This document shows, in pieces, positions 44,875 to 56,372 of a stretch of 64,000 nt of DNA; position 1 is the first letter of the stretch; each line of letters starts with the position of its first letter. Source of the stretch: Rattus norvegicus (Eukaryota > Chordata > Mammalia > Rodentia > Muridae). Under the pieces are notes generated by a model. The model saw nothing but the letters and a program-made list of their open reading frames with translations, searched no databases and was not told the origin of the DNA. The DNA lies in assembly GCF_036323735.1 (NCBI RefSeq), contig NC_086029.1, forward strand, positions 14,369,816 through 14,433,815, read 5' to 3'. The translations under genes and the position numbers were made by a program.

Positions 44875-45607
44875 ATCCCGGCCTGCAGCAGCTCTCTGCT
44901 CCCAGACACCGTGGGAGAGAGACCTCACCGCCTGGTCAGGTGGGCACTCCTGAGGCTGCAGAGCGGAAGAGACCACCAACAGTGCCCACCCATGCCCACA
45001 TCCCTGGCCCAAGAGGAAACTGTATAAGGCCTCTGGGTTCCCGTGGGGGAGGGCCCAGGAGCGGCAGGACCGCTGCCTCTGAGACACCGCCGGAACCTGA
45101 AGGAAACAGACCGGATAAACACTTCTCTGCACCCAAATCCCGTGGGAGGGAGAGCTAAACCCTCAGAGAGGCAGACACGCCTGGGAAACCAGGAGAGACT
45201 GCACTCTGCATACACATCTCGGACGCCAGAGGAAAACACCAAACGCCATCTGGAACCCTGGTGCACTGAAGCTCCCGGAAACGGTGGCACAGATCTTCCT
45301 GGTTGCTGCTGCTTCCGAGAGCATTTGGGCAGCACCCTGCGAGCAAACATGAGCCTCGGGACCACAGGTAAGACCAACTTTTCTGCTGCAAGTGACCTGT
45401 CTGGTGAACTCAAGACACAGGCCCATAGGAACAGCTGAAGACCTGTAGAGAGGGAAAACTACACGCCCGAAAGCAGAACACACTGTCGCCATAACAGGCT
45501 GAAAGAAAACAGGAAAACAGGTCTACAGCACTCCTGACACACAGGCTTATAGGGCAGTCTAGCCACTGTCAGAAATAGCAGAACAAAGTAACACTAGAAA
45601 TAATCTG
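44875..45607 (+). promoter_or_regulatory. L1-B 5'UTR (candidate internal promoter)
   Basis: About 730 bp, clearly more GC- and CpG-rich than its surroundings, opening 'atcccggcctgcagcagctc'. Rodent L1 5'UTRs act as internal pol II promoters. Promoter activity here is inferred from position and homology only. Antisense frames of 162 and 109 codons exist on the minus strand. Confidence 0.7.
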
Positions 45608-46788
45608 ATGGCGAGAAGCAAGCGCAGGAACCCAAGCAACAGAAACCAAGACTACGTGGCACCATCGGAGCCCAATTCTCCCACCAAAACAAACATGGAA
45701 TATCCAAACACACCAGAAAAGCAAGATCTAGTTTCAAAATCATATTTGATCATGATGCTGGAGGACTTCAAGAAAGACGTGAAGAACTCCCTTAGAGAAC
45801 AAGTAGAAGCCTACAGAGAGGAATCACAAAAATGCCTGACAGAATTCCAGGAAAACATAATTAAACAAGTAGAAGCCCATAGAGAGGAGTCACAAAAATC
45901 CATGAAAGAATTCCAGGAAATCATAAATAAACAAGTAGAAGCCCATAGAGAGGAGTCACAAAAATCCCTGAAAGAATTCCAGAAAAACACAATCAAACAG
46001 TTGAAGGAATTAAAAATGGAAATAGAAGCAATCAAGAAAGAACACAGGGAAACAACCCTGGATATAGAAAACCAAAAGAAGAGACAAGGAGCTGTAGATA
46101 CAAACTTCACCAACAGAATACAGGAGATGGAAGAGAGAATCTCAGGAGCAGAAGATTCCATAGAAATCATTGACTCAACTGTCAAATATAATGTAAAGCG
46201 GAAAAAGCTACTGGTCCAAAACATACAGGAAATCCAAGACTCAATGAGAAGATCAAACCTAAGGATAATAGGTATAGAAGAGAGTGAAGACTCCCAGCTC
46301 AAAGGACCAGTAAATATCTTCAACAAAATCATAGAAGAAAACTTCCCTAACCTAAAAAAAGAGATACCCATAGGCATAAAAGAAGCCTACAGAACTCCAA
46401 AGAGATTGGACCAGAAAAGAAACACCACCCGTCACATAATAGTCAAAACACCAAACAGACAAAATAAAGAAAGAATATTAAAAGCAGTAAAGGAAAAAGG
46501 TCAAGTAAAGGCAGACCTATCAGAATCACACCAGACTTTTCGCCAGAAACTATGAAGGCCAGAAGATCCTGGACAGATGTCATACAGACCCTAAGAGAAC
46601 ACAAATGCCAGCCCAGGTTACTGTATCCTGCAAAACTCTCAATTAACATAGATGGAGAAACCAAGATATTCCATGACAAAAACAAATTTACACAATATCT
46701 TTCTACAAATCCAGCACTACAAAGGATAATAAATGGTAAAGCCCAACATAAGGAGGCAAGCTATACCGTAGAAGAAGCAAGTAACTAA
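45608..46788 (+). pseudogene. L1-B ORF1 (ORF1p), C-terminally truncated by a 7-bp deletion
   Basis: ORF1p packages L1 RNA as a coiled-coil trimer. The ATG at 45608 starts MARSKRRNPSNRN. Residues 65-130 are three 22-residue coiled-coil repeats, followed by more heptad sequence and an RRM (NLRIIGIEESEDSQLKGPVN). Open reading continues to 46555 (315 aa), but the last 15 or so residues are out of frame. Compared with L1-A, seven bases are missing after 46507, so the GQV-TYKGRPIRI segment is lost. The C-terminal domain (TDVIQTLREHKCQPRLLYPA) continues in another frame at 46552-46788. The product would be about 300 native residues without the C-terminal RNA-binding domain, so RNP function is unlikely. 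Confidence 0.9.
45800..45997 (+). repeat. Three 66-bp coiled-coil repeats in L1-B ORF1
   Basis: Units at 45800-45865, 45866-45931 and 45932-45997. Each encodes a Q-V-E-A-[YH]-R-E-E-S-Q-K module of 22 residues. L1-A has two units. Confidence 0.9.
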
Positions 46789-46847
46789 TCATCTTGGCAA
46801 CAAAACAAAGAGAAGAAAAGCACACAAACATAACCTCATATCCAAAT

Positions 46848-49800
46848 ATGAATATGACAGGAAGCAATAATCACTATTCCTTAATATATCTCAACATCAA
46901 TGGCCTCAACTCCCCAATAAAGAGACATAGATTAACAAACTGGATACGCAACGAGGACCCTGCATTCTGCTGCCTACAGGAGACACAACTCAGAGACAAA
47001 GACAGACACTACCTAAGAGTGAAAGGCTGGAAAACAACTTTCCAAGCAAATGGTAGGAAGAAGCAAGCTGGAGTTGCCATTCTAATATCAGATAAAATCA
47101 ATTTTCAACTAAAAGTCATCAAAAAAGATAAGGAAGGACACTTCATATTCATCAAAGGAAAAATCCACCAAGATGAACTCTCAATCCTAAATATCTATGC
47201 CCCAAATACAAGGGCACCTACATACGTAAAAGAAACCTTACTAAAGCTAAATACACACATGGAACCTCAAACAATAATAGTGGGAGATTTCAACACCCCA
47301 CTCTCATCAATGGACAGATCATGGAAACAGAAATTAAACAGAGACGTAGACAGACTAAGAGAAGTCATGAGCCAAATAGACTTAACGGATATTTATAGAA
47401 CATTCTATCCTAAAGCAAAAGGATATACATTCTTCTCAGCTCCTCATGGTACTTTCTCCAAAATTGACCATATAATTGGTCAAAAAACGGGCCTCAACAG
47501 GTACAGAAAGATAGAATTAATCCCATGCGTGCAATCAGACCACCACGGCCTAAAACTGGTCTTCAATGACAATAAGGGAAGAATGCCCACATATACGTGG
47601 AAATTGAACAATGCTCTACTCAATGATAACCTGGTCAAGGAAGAAATAAAGAAAGAAATTAAAGAATTTTTAGAATTTAATGAAAATGAAGGTACAATAT
47701 ACCCAAACTTATGGGACACAATGAAAGCAGTGCTAAGAGGAAAATTCATAGCGCTGAGTGCCTGCAGAAAGAAACAGGAAAGAGCATATGTCAGCAGCTT
47801 GACAGCACACCTAAAAGCTCTAGAACAAAAAGAAGCAAATACACCCAGGAGGAGTAGAAGGCAGGAAATAATCAAACTCAGATCTGAAATCAACCAAGTA
47901 GAAACAAAAAGGACCATAGAAAGAATCAACAGAACCAAAAGTTGGTTCTTTGAGAAAATCAACAAGATAGATAAACCCTTAGCCAGACTAACGAGAGGAC
48001 ACAGAGAGTGTGTCCAAATTAATAAAATCAGATATGAAAAGGGAGACATAACTACAGATTCAGAGGAAATTCAAAAAATCATCAGATCTTACTATAAAAG
48101 CCTATATTCAACAAAACTTGAAAATCTGCAGGAAATGGACAATTTCCTAGACAGACACCAGGTACCGAAGTTAAATCAGGAACAGATAAACCAGTTAAAC
48201 AACCCCATAACTCCTAAGGAAATAGAAGCAGTCATTAAAGGTCTCCCAACCAAAAAGAGCCCAGGTCCAGACAGGTTTAGTGCAGAATTCTATCAGACCT
48301 TCATAGAAGACCTCATACCAATATTATCCAAACTATTCCACAAAATTGGAACAGATGGAGCACTACCGAATTCCTTCTATGAAGCCACAATTACTCTTAT
48401 ACCTAAACCACAAAAAGACCCAACAAAGAAAGAGAACTTCAGACCAATTTCCCTTATGAATATCGACGCAAAAATACTCAATAAAATTCTGGCAAACTGA
48501 ATCCAAGAGCACATCAAAACAATCATCCACCATGATCAAGTAGGCTTCATCCCAGGCATGCAGGAATGGTTTAACATACGGAAAACCATTAACGTGATCC
48601 ATTATATAAACAAATTGAAAGAACAAAACCACATGATCATTTCATTAGATGCTGAGAAAGCATTTGACAAAATTCAACACCCCTTCATGATAAAAGTCCT
48701 GGAAAGAATAGGAATTCAAGGCCCATACCTAAACATATTAAAAGCCATATACAGCAAACCAGTTGCTAACATTAAACTAAATGGAGAGAAACTTGAAGCA
48801 ATCCCACTGAAATCAGGGACTAGACAAGGTTGCCCACTCTCTCCCTACTTATTCAATATAGTTCTTGAAGTTCTAGCCAGAGCAATCAGACAACAAAAGG
48901 AGGTCAAGGGGATACAGATCGGAAAAGAAGAAGTCAAAATATCACTATTTGCAGATGATATGATAGTATATTTAAGTGATCCCAAAAGTTCCACCAGAGA
49001 ACTACTAAAGCTGATAAACAACTTCAGCAAAGTGGCTGGGTATAAAATTAACTCAAATAAATCAGTAGCCTTCCTCTACACAAAAGAGAAACAAGCCGAG
49101 AAAGAAATTAGGGAAACGACACCCTTCATAATAGACCCAAATAATATAAAGTACCTCGGTGTGACTTTAACCCAGCAAGTAAAAGATCTGTACAATAAGA
49201 ACTTCAAGACACTGAGGAAAGAAATTGAAGAAGACCTCAGAAGATGGAAAGATCTCCCATGCTCATGGATTGGCAGGATCAATATAGTAAAAATGGCCAT
49301 TTTACCAAAAGCGATCTACAGATTCAATGCAATCCCCATCAAAATACCAATCCAATTCTTCAAAGAGTTAGACAGAACAATTTGCAAATTCATCTGGAAT
49401 AACAAAAAACCCAGGATAGCTAAAACTATCCTCAACAATAAAAGGACTTCAGGGGGAATCACTATCCCTGAACTCAAGCAGTATTACAGAGCAATAGTGA
49501 TAAAAACTGCATGGTATTGATACAGAGACAGACAGATAGAACAATGGAATAGAATTGAAGACCCAGAAATGAACCCACACACCTATGGTCACTTGATTTT
49601 TGACAAAGGAGCCCAAACCATCCAATGGAAAAAAGATAGCATTTTCAGCAAATGGTGCTGGTTCAACTGGAGGTCAACATGTAGAAGAATGCAGATCGAT
49701 CCATGCTTATCACCCTGTACAAAGCTTAAGTCCAAGTGGATCAAGGACCTCCACATCAAACCAGACACACTCAAACTAATAGAAGAAAAACTAGGGAAGC

Positions 49801-50667
49801 ATCTGGAACACATGGGCACTGGAAAAAATTTCCTGAACAAAACACCAATGGCTTATGCTCTAAGATCAAGAATCGACAAATGGGATCTCATAAAACTGCA
49901 AAGCTTCTGTAAGGCAAAGGACACTGTGGTTAGCACAAAACGGCAACCAACAGATTGGGAAAAGATCTTTACCAATCCTACAACAGATAGAGGCCTTATA
50001 TCCAAAATATACAAAGAACTCAAGAAGTCAGACCGCAGGGAGACAAATAACCCTATTAAAAAATGGGGTTCAGAGCTAAACAAATATTCACAGCTGAGGA
50101 ATGCCGAATGGCTGAGAAACACCTAAAGAAATGTTCAACGTTTTTAGTCATAAGGGAAATGCAAATCAAAACAACCCTGAGATTTCACCTCACACCAGGG
50201 AGAATGGCTAAGATCAAAAACTCAGGTGACAGCAGATTCTGGCGAGGATGTGGAGAAAGAGGAACACTCCTCCATTGTTTGTGGGATTGCAGACTGGTAC
50301 AACCATTCTGGAAATGAATCTGGACGTTCCTCAGAAAATTGGACATTGAACTGCCTGAGGATCCAGCTATACCTCTCTTGGGCATATACCCAAAAATGCC
50401 CCAACATATAAAAAAGACACATGCTCCACTATGTTCATCGCAGCCTTATTTATAATAGCCAGAAGCTGCAAAGAACCCAGATGCCCTTCAACAGAGGAAT
50501 GGATACAGAAAATGTGGTACACAGTGGAATATTACTCAGCTATCAAAAACAACGACTTTATGAAATTCGTAGGCAAATGGTTGGAACTGGAAAATATCAT
50601 TCTGAGTGAGCTAACCCAATCACAGAAAGACATACATGGTATGCATTCATTGATAAGTGGCTATTAG
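46848..50667 (+). pseudogene. L1-B ORF2, endonuclease intact, polymerase interrupted
   Basis: The first ATG is at 46848. An upstream in-frame TTG at 46794 opens the frame further but is not a usual start. The first open part ends at TGA 48498-48500, where L1-A has CGA. It would give 550 aa containing the whole APE-type endonuclease (LNINGLN, QETQL, GDFNTPLS and SDHHGL motifs) and the linker up to the start of the reverse transcriptase. After the stop, the RT region remains open (48501-49517) with an intact FADD box, then TGA at 49518-49520 (TGG in L1-A). A 1-bp deletion lies near 50090, TGA at 50315-50317, another 1-bp deletion near 50397 and a 6-bp in-frame loss near 50520. The first Cys of the C-terminal Cys/His motif is Phe (FWRGC). 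The family stop is at 50665-50667. Confidence 0.92.
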
Positions 50668-51395
50668 CCCAAATGCTTGAATTACCCTAGATGCCTAGAA
50701 CAAATTAAACTCAAGATGGATGATCAAAATGTGAATGCTTCACTCCTTCTTTAAAAGGGGAACAAGAATACCCTTGGCAGGGAAGAGAGAGGCAAAGATT
50801 AAAACAGAGACTGAAGTAACACCCATTCAGAGCCTGCCCCACATGTGGCCCATACATATACAGCCACCCAATTAGACAAGATGGATGAAACAAAGAAGTG
50901 CAGACCGACAGGAGCCGGATGTAGATCGCTCCTGAGAGACGCAGTCAGAATACAGCAAATACAGAGGCGAATGCCAGCAGCAAACCACTGAACTGAGAAT
51001 AGAACCCCCGTTTAAGGAATCAGAGAAAGAACTGGAAGAGCTTGAAGGGGTTCGAGACCCCATATGTACAACAATGCCAACAACCAGAGCTTCCAGGGAC
51101 TATAAGCCACTACCTAAAGACTATACATGGAGTGACCCTGGACTCTGACCACATAGGTAGCAATGAACATCTTAGTAAGAGCACCAGTGGAAGGGGAAGC
51201 CCTGGGTCCTGCTAAGACTGAACCCCCAGTGAACTAGACTGTTGGGGAGAGGGTGGCAATGGGGGGAGGGTTGGGAGGGGAATAACCATAAGGAAGGGGA
51301 GGGGAGAGGGGGGAGGGGGATTTTTGCCCGGCAACCGGGAAAGGGAATAACACTCGAAATGTATATAAGAAATACTCAAGTTAATAAAAAAAAAG

Positions 51396-51407
51396 TTGAT
51401 ATTTTCC
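51396..51407. repeat. Right TSD of L1-B
   Basis: Exact copy of 44863-44874, after the poly(A). Confidence 0.9.
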
Positions 51408-52554
51408 TTTGTTTTTCATTTGACAGTATTGCTCAAATACTACACACTACATAAATCATTTAAAGGGTTAAGATAGAAAGGTTCATCTAAGAGGGAGATG
51501 AAAGATGTTATGAGTAATTTTTAGTATTTATTACAAATGATATTTTAAAATGTCTTATTGTGTGCTGTAACAATGTCTGCATCTTGAAATAATTTGTTAT
51601 TTTATCAATGTGCTCTTATTATACTGAATGTTTTCTTTGAAAGCGCCTGAGCTTCTTACTGCTATGACTTAATCACTTTGGTTTTTCTCAGTCAATCAGC
51701 TGGTAAGCAGTATAATCTGGTGGAAGACTAAATATGAACTCTAATTAGTATCTGTATGTGTAATGCATTCCTTGGCTTGATTTTGTGTTTTGTATATGTC
51801 TCATGAACATCTGGTGGATTAAAAACCCTGTCAAAATGTTGAGTGTGTCCTCAAATATACCTGACAATAGACTCACTATAGCTAGAGTTCCTTTCAAATG
51901 CCAAAGATTAAAAGTGTAAGATTATGCAACAAAATTGCATAAATACCATCCACATGCTGTATGTTACTCAACTCTTCTAAGAAGGTGTCCTGCAGTAAGC
52001 TTATGACTTTTTCTAAAGTAAAAGACTTTAATATAAAATAGAGAAGAAACTGGAATATCTAGAGTAGAGCTTTGCCACACTAATGTGCCAGAACAAGGTA
52101 GACTAAAGTCTGGCTATCTACATGATAATGATAATGACAAAAGAATTCCCAGTTTATCAAGGAATTAAGTAGTCCAAATGCTTTAGGGATTTTATTGTCA
52201 CAAGTATATTCAGTTTTTGTGCAACTTTCTTTCTGTAAATTGTATTTCTGAACTTCTGAGATTTACTGCAATAAATGTAAAAAAGAAAGAAAAAAGAACC
52301 AGATCATTTTGCTTCAAAGTTTAGATAGATGTAAAAAAAAAAAAAGGGTAAAAAATATTTTCAAAACCATAAGAAATCAATTAATTATTCATTTCAAAAG
52401 AGAATAGAATACCAGATTTAAAGAAGACGAGTTATGAAATTGCATGTAATTAAAGTCACTTCTTAAAATAGAGTCAGCTAATTCTGGCTAGGTTTTCCAA
52501 CCTATTGGCTGAGGAAGAGTTCTAAAATTGAAGAGTAAAATTTAACTGCCGTGA
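51408..52554. other. Unique AT-rich sequence, no gene seen
   Basis: No recognised repeat or coding frame. It has a poly-A run near 52333-52345. Confidence 0.5.
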
Positions 52555-53225
52555 GACTAAGGGAATGGCCAACCAATAACTGGCCCAGTTTGAGATCCAT
52601 TCATAAGCAAGCACCAATCCCTGACACTATTAATGATACCCTGTTATGCTTGTAGAAAGCAACACATTGTCTTCTGAGAGGCTCTACCCAGCGGTTAGCT
52701 AAGAGAGATGCAGACACCCACAGGCAAACAGGAAATGGATCTTAGGAGCTCTTATGGAAGATTAGGAGGGTGGATTGAGGCAATGGAGGTGATAGGAATG
52801 CCACAGGAAAACCAACAGAATCAATTAACCTGGACTTTTGAGGCTCTCAAAGACTGAACCACCACCAGGCAAAGAGTATATAGGGGCTGGACCTAGGCCT
52901 CCCTCTCTGCACATATGTAGCAGATGTGCAGTTTGATCCTCATATGGACCTCAACAACTGGAGCAGGGGCTACCCCAAAAGCTTTTGCCTGTCTGTAGGC
53001 TATGTTCCTCTAGCTGACGTGGTCCTCAGTAAGAGAGGATGTGCCTAGCCTCTCAAAAACCTGATGCGCCAGGATTGTGGGGAAAGTTGTGGGGACACCC
53101 ACTCAAAGAAGAGAGGGAGTAAGGACTGGGGGGAAGGATTGTGGGAGAGAGTGACTGGGAGGGGGATAATGAGCAGGATATAAAGTGAGTAAGTAATAAA
53201 CAAACAAACAAACAAACAAACAAAT
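52555..53225 (+). mobile_element. Lx-type L1 3' end, old
   Basis: Sequence order characteristic of Lx 3'UTR: 'accaataactggcccagtttgagatcc', 'gcaagcaccaatccctgacactattaatgatac', 'cctaggcctccctctctgcacatatgtagcagatgtgcag', 'gatgcgccaggattg', then a G-rich tract and a (CAAA)n tail. 5'-truncated and non-coding. Confidence 0.88.
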
Positions 53226-54509
53226 ATATAAAAACGAAATTTAACTATCAAAACACTTCTATCATGCAATTCTCTCTTTTCTCTCCCTTTTTTGTGTCCT
53301 GGTTTTCTTCCCTTTCCCTCAGGTCTCCTTTCCAGAATTTGTGGTCATGTTTGTGTAACCAGATGCATGCACACCAAGACTATACTGTTCCACAAATAAG
53401 CATCATGCTAAAATTGCATGCAGCCTAATTCCCACTGCCTGATGATGGAGGATTGACTGACTTACAGTCCATTCCCAGTATTTGATATTATCTAAATAAA
53501 AGAAAAACAAGGCAAAGCAGCAAAAATAAATCACTCGATTTCATGCTTCTTCTTATACCAACTTTAGCTAAATACCGGCTGGATATTTGTTTCATGAATT
53601 ATTTCTCTGTGATTGTTCTATTTGTTTTTAATTATCCTTTTGTGGTTTAAAAAAATAAATAGCATCTCGGGTTTTTTGTTGCCTTTCCTGGCAGTTTTGG
53701 TCCACAAAACACTGCAAGCTTTTAAAATGACTTTGGCAAGGCTCCTCAGGTTAAAGGGCCATTTTAACTGTGGCTTATTTAAAAAGTTTTCCTCAGCATT
53801 TAGTGCAGAATAATTCACTATAATATCTCAAGTTAAATAATGAGATCGGCAAGTTATGATGAACAACTGGACAACAACTTGATTATTTGGCTTAACTATA
53901 TCAGCAATGTGTTGATGTCAACTGAAGAAGAGACGGGAGACGCAAAGATCTTCGGTGTGAGTGTGGAGAATCCACGTATGCAAAAGACTTCTTGATGTTG
54001 TCATTCATTAGTGTGTGTTCCTGCCTCAGCATGCTCACAGAGGTAAGTGAATAACTTTCAGGAGTAGCTTGTTTCTTCCTACCATGTGAATCAAGTTCCT
54101 ACATTCACGTGGTACTGCTTGCCCTGGGAAAAAAGGGTATAGCTCAGTATTCAGTCTGTTTCTTTAGGTCCTGACACGGGTTTCTGAAAACATTTTACAA
54201 TGAAATCTACAAAAGATGGAGAAATAGTAAAGAAAGGAACATGAAAAATGTATAACACTCATTAATTAGAACAATTCTTATTTTAACCATATTATTTTGA
54301 TCTAGAGATGCAATATAGTACAATTGGCAACTACAATAAACTTTTCTTTGACTTTGGTGTGATGCTGTATAAGTTGTTAACAAGTTTATATCAAAGTATA
54401 GTACATTGTGAATGGATAAACCATTGAAAAGATTTATTTATCATTTTGCAAGGTATGTTATATTTTAATCTATAAACACATTAGTGTCTTATGTGCAAAA
54501 TAATCAATA
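53226..54509. other. Unique sequence; candidate conserved non-coding block at 53560-54060
   Basis: No repeats are recognised. The 53560-54060 interval is compact, balanced in composition and free of low complexity. It has TAATTA/ATTA-type motifs and two unremarkable 66-codon frames on opposite strands. Conservation cannot be determined from this sequence alone. Confidence 0.3.
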
Positions 54510-54514
54510 TATGT

Positions 54515-54640
54515 GGTGGAACATGATTGTTATCCCATGAGACTAAGGCAGTAGGGTCACTGGTTTGAGGAGAGCCTTTTCTAAATCTAAATGTGATTTC
54601 AAGACCAGCCTCAGCTACAAAGCAAACCTCATCTCAAATG
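54515..54640 (+). mobile_element. Degenerate B1-like SINE, sense
   Basis: 'atgtggtggaacatgattgttatcccatgagactaaggcag' and '...caagaccagcctcagctacaaagcaaacctcatctcaaa' follow the B1 order (head, ggcag block, ccagcct, tacaaag..., ctcaaa end) with many changes. Confidence 0.55.
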
Positions 54641-55394
54641 TGAGAATAGAACAATCTTATTTTAGTAAGTGGTGTTTTGTTCACTTAATATTTAATATTT
54701 GATCAGTTCCATGTCATACATAATAACAATTTCAACTTGATTTTACAAGTAAATCCAAAAGTATTAAATATTCCAAAGATAATCTTTGAGAGTGTTTTTT
54801 CTCCAACAGAGAAAATGAAAAGGGACATGTAATAAACCCCAAAAGTGTTCACCATTAAAACAAATGGTGTTGAACACTGAGGCTTGGATTTAAAGTCTCA
54901 GCTAACTGTGAGGCTAAGAACAAAACTGCTTAAGCTTGAGATGAATCAGGGCAATATATTGAACTACACTTAAAAAAAAAGAATGAAGGGAAACATGAAA
55001 AACACAAACAGCAATAGCAGTGTAAGAAATAAAGGGTATATATATATTTTTTAGTAAAAGCCAAGTTAGTCAGTAAGTATATTTATAATTGCATATAATT
55101 TAATAACTTCTTCAATGCTTATAGATATACATTAACTTATATGGAACATATTTATACATAAGTTTTACAACTATATAATATATTTAGTTAATATATTTTA
55201 TGTAACTTAGACATACATATTGTCTATATTTTATGTTTTAGCATTTTAGCATAAGAATATATAAATTTATTATCCTTAAACAAATTAAAGTATATGAATT
55301 GTATGAAAATTCCTAGTTTACTAGAATTGTATAATAACTTTACTTACATTATTACTAAAATTACATATGCAATACATATGCTTAAAAATTATAG
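54641..55394. other. AT-rich sequence, no gene; possible SINE trace near 54860-54965
   Basis: The phrase 'gaggcttggatttaaagtctcagctaactgtgaggctaag' suggests a decayed B1/B4-like fragment. The remainder is AT-rich with TATA-type low complexity. Confidence 0.4.
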
Positions 55395-55645
55395 GGAATG
55401 GCTCCAACTGCATATGTAGCAGAGGATGGTCTTGTTGGGCACAACTGGAAGGAAAAGCCCTTGGTTCTGCCAAGGTTAGACCCCCAGTGTAGGGGATGTT
55501 GGGGGGGTGGGAAGTGGGAGTGGATGGGGAGGGGAACACCCTTATAGAAGAAGTGGAGGGGGATGGGATAGGGGACTTATGTCCGGGAACAGGGAAAGGG
55601 AATAACATTTGGATTGTAAATTTAAAAAAGCCCAATAAAAAATGA
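55395..55645 (+). mobile_element. Short sense L1 3' end
   Basis: 'ggctccaactgcatatgtagcagaggatgg', 'cccttggttctgccaagg', a G-rich tract at 55495-55570, 'gggaaagggaataacattt' and an A-rich end. It is intermediate between the old and young L1 3'UTRs of this window. Confidence 0.85.
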
Positions 55646-56309
55646 GTGGGAAAATAAAAATAATTTGCTGATAGTTCATAGAAAATATTTTATAGAAAAT
55701 CATTTCAACATTTATTATTCATGGGTGAAACTCAAATTAAAACTGCCTTCCTGTCTAGCTTTGCCTTTGATAATGACTAAATTTAAAGATGCAGATGTCA
55801 GTGTAAAAATAAGCTACCTGCTTTGTACAGGACAGTTGGAACTCTCAACAAGACCACTTTGTGTAGTTTACACATTGGGGATTGATTTTTAACACATGTA
55901 TGTTGTGCTTGAATATTACATTCTTAAGCATACATATGTCTACTATAAATACCCAATATGTAAATCCATAGCAATATATTGAGTATGTTCAAGTCATGTA
56001 CTCTACTTCCAAACTGGAACCAATGAAAATCATGAGGTGTGGTATAAAAATAGAGAGAAATATTCTCATACATGAGTGAAGACTACTAGTTGTGAAATAT
56101 GTTCAAAAAGTCTAATGTCAAGCCAAAAATCTGAGATGTATATATAGCCATCACATGGTTCTACTTCCATATGTAAGGTTCAAAACCAGGTAAAATATTA
56201 ATTGATGTTAAAAATATGTTAGACTTAGCCATTAGGTGGGACAGCACTGATGACATTAGAGGGACACTGAACATCATTACATTTCTACTTTGTGGTTCAC
56301 TAGTTCATA

Positions 56310-56311
<2 letters not shown>
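55646..56311. other. AT-rich sequence, no gene seen
   Basis: Nothing recognised. Confidence 0.5.
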
Positions 56312-56358
<47 letters not shown>

Positions 56359-56372
56359 ACACACACACACAC
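56312..56372. repeat. (TG)n-GCGC-(CA)n compound repeat with a perfect palindrome
   Basis: A (TG)n run at 56312-56355 turns into (CA)n through GCGC. The interval 56341-56372 is a perfect 32-bp inverted repeat without loop. It could form a cruciform or Z-DNA. Confidence 0.93.

Larger units (their letters stand above)
44875..51395 (+). mobile_element. L1-B: 6.5-kb sense LINE-1, near full length
   Basis: A GC-rich 5'UTR of about 730 bp (44875-45607), ORF1 (45608-46788), ORF2 (46848-50667), a 3'UTR with a G-rich tract (51261-51321), AATAAA near 51383 and a short poly(A). The 12-bp TSD is perfect. It retains more 5'UTR than L1-A and may keep promoter function. It is not autonomous: ORF1 carries a 7-bp deletion, and ORF2 has three nonsense codons and two frameshifts. 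Confidence 0.95.

Noticed and set aside
45811..46377. 188- and 194-codon minus-strand frames opposite ORF1 (also 9690-10274)
   Set aside because: Antisense shadows of the coiled-coil and RRM coding sequence. The serine/phenylalanine-rich translation is the complement of Glu/Lys codons.
46794..46847. Extension of L1-B ORF2 to a TTG start at 46794
   Set aside because: TTG is not a usual eukaryotic start. Both L1-A and L1-B have TTG here, and the ATG at 46848 is in frame and close to the conserved TGSNN start region.
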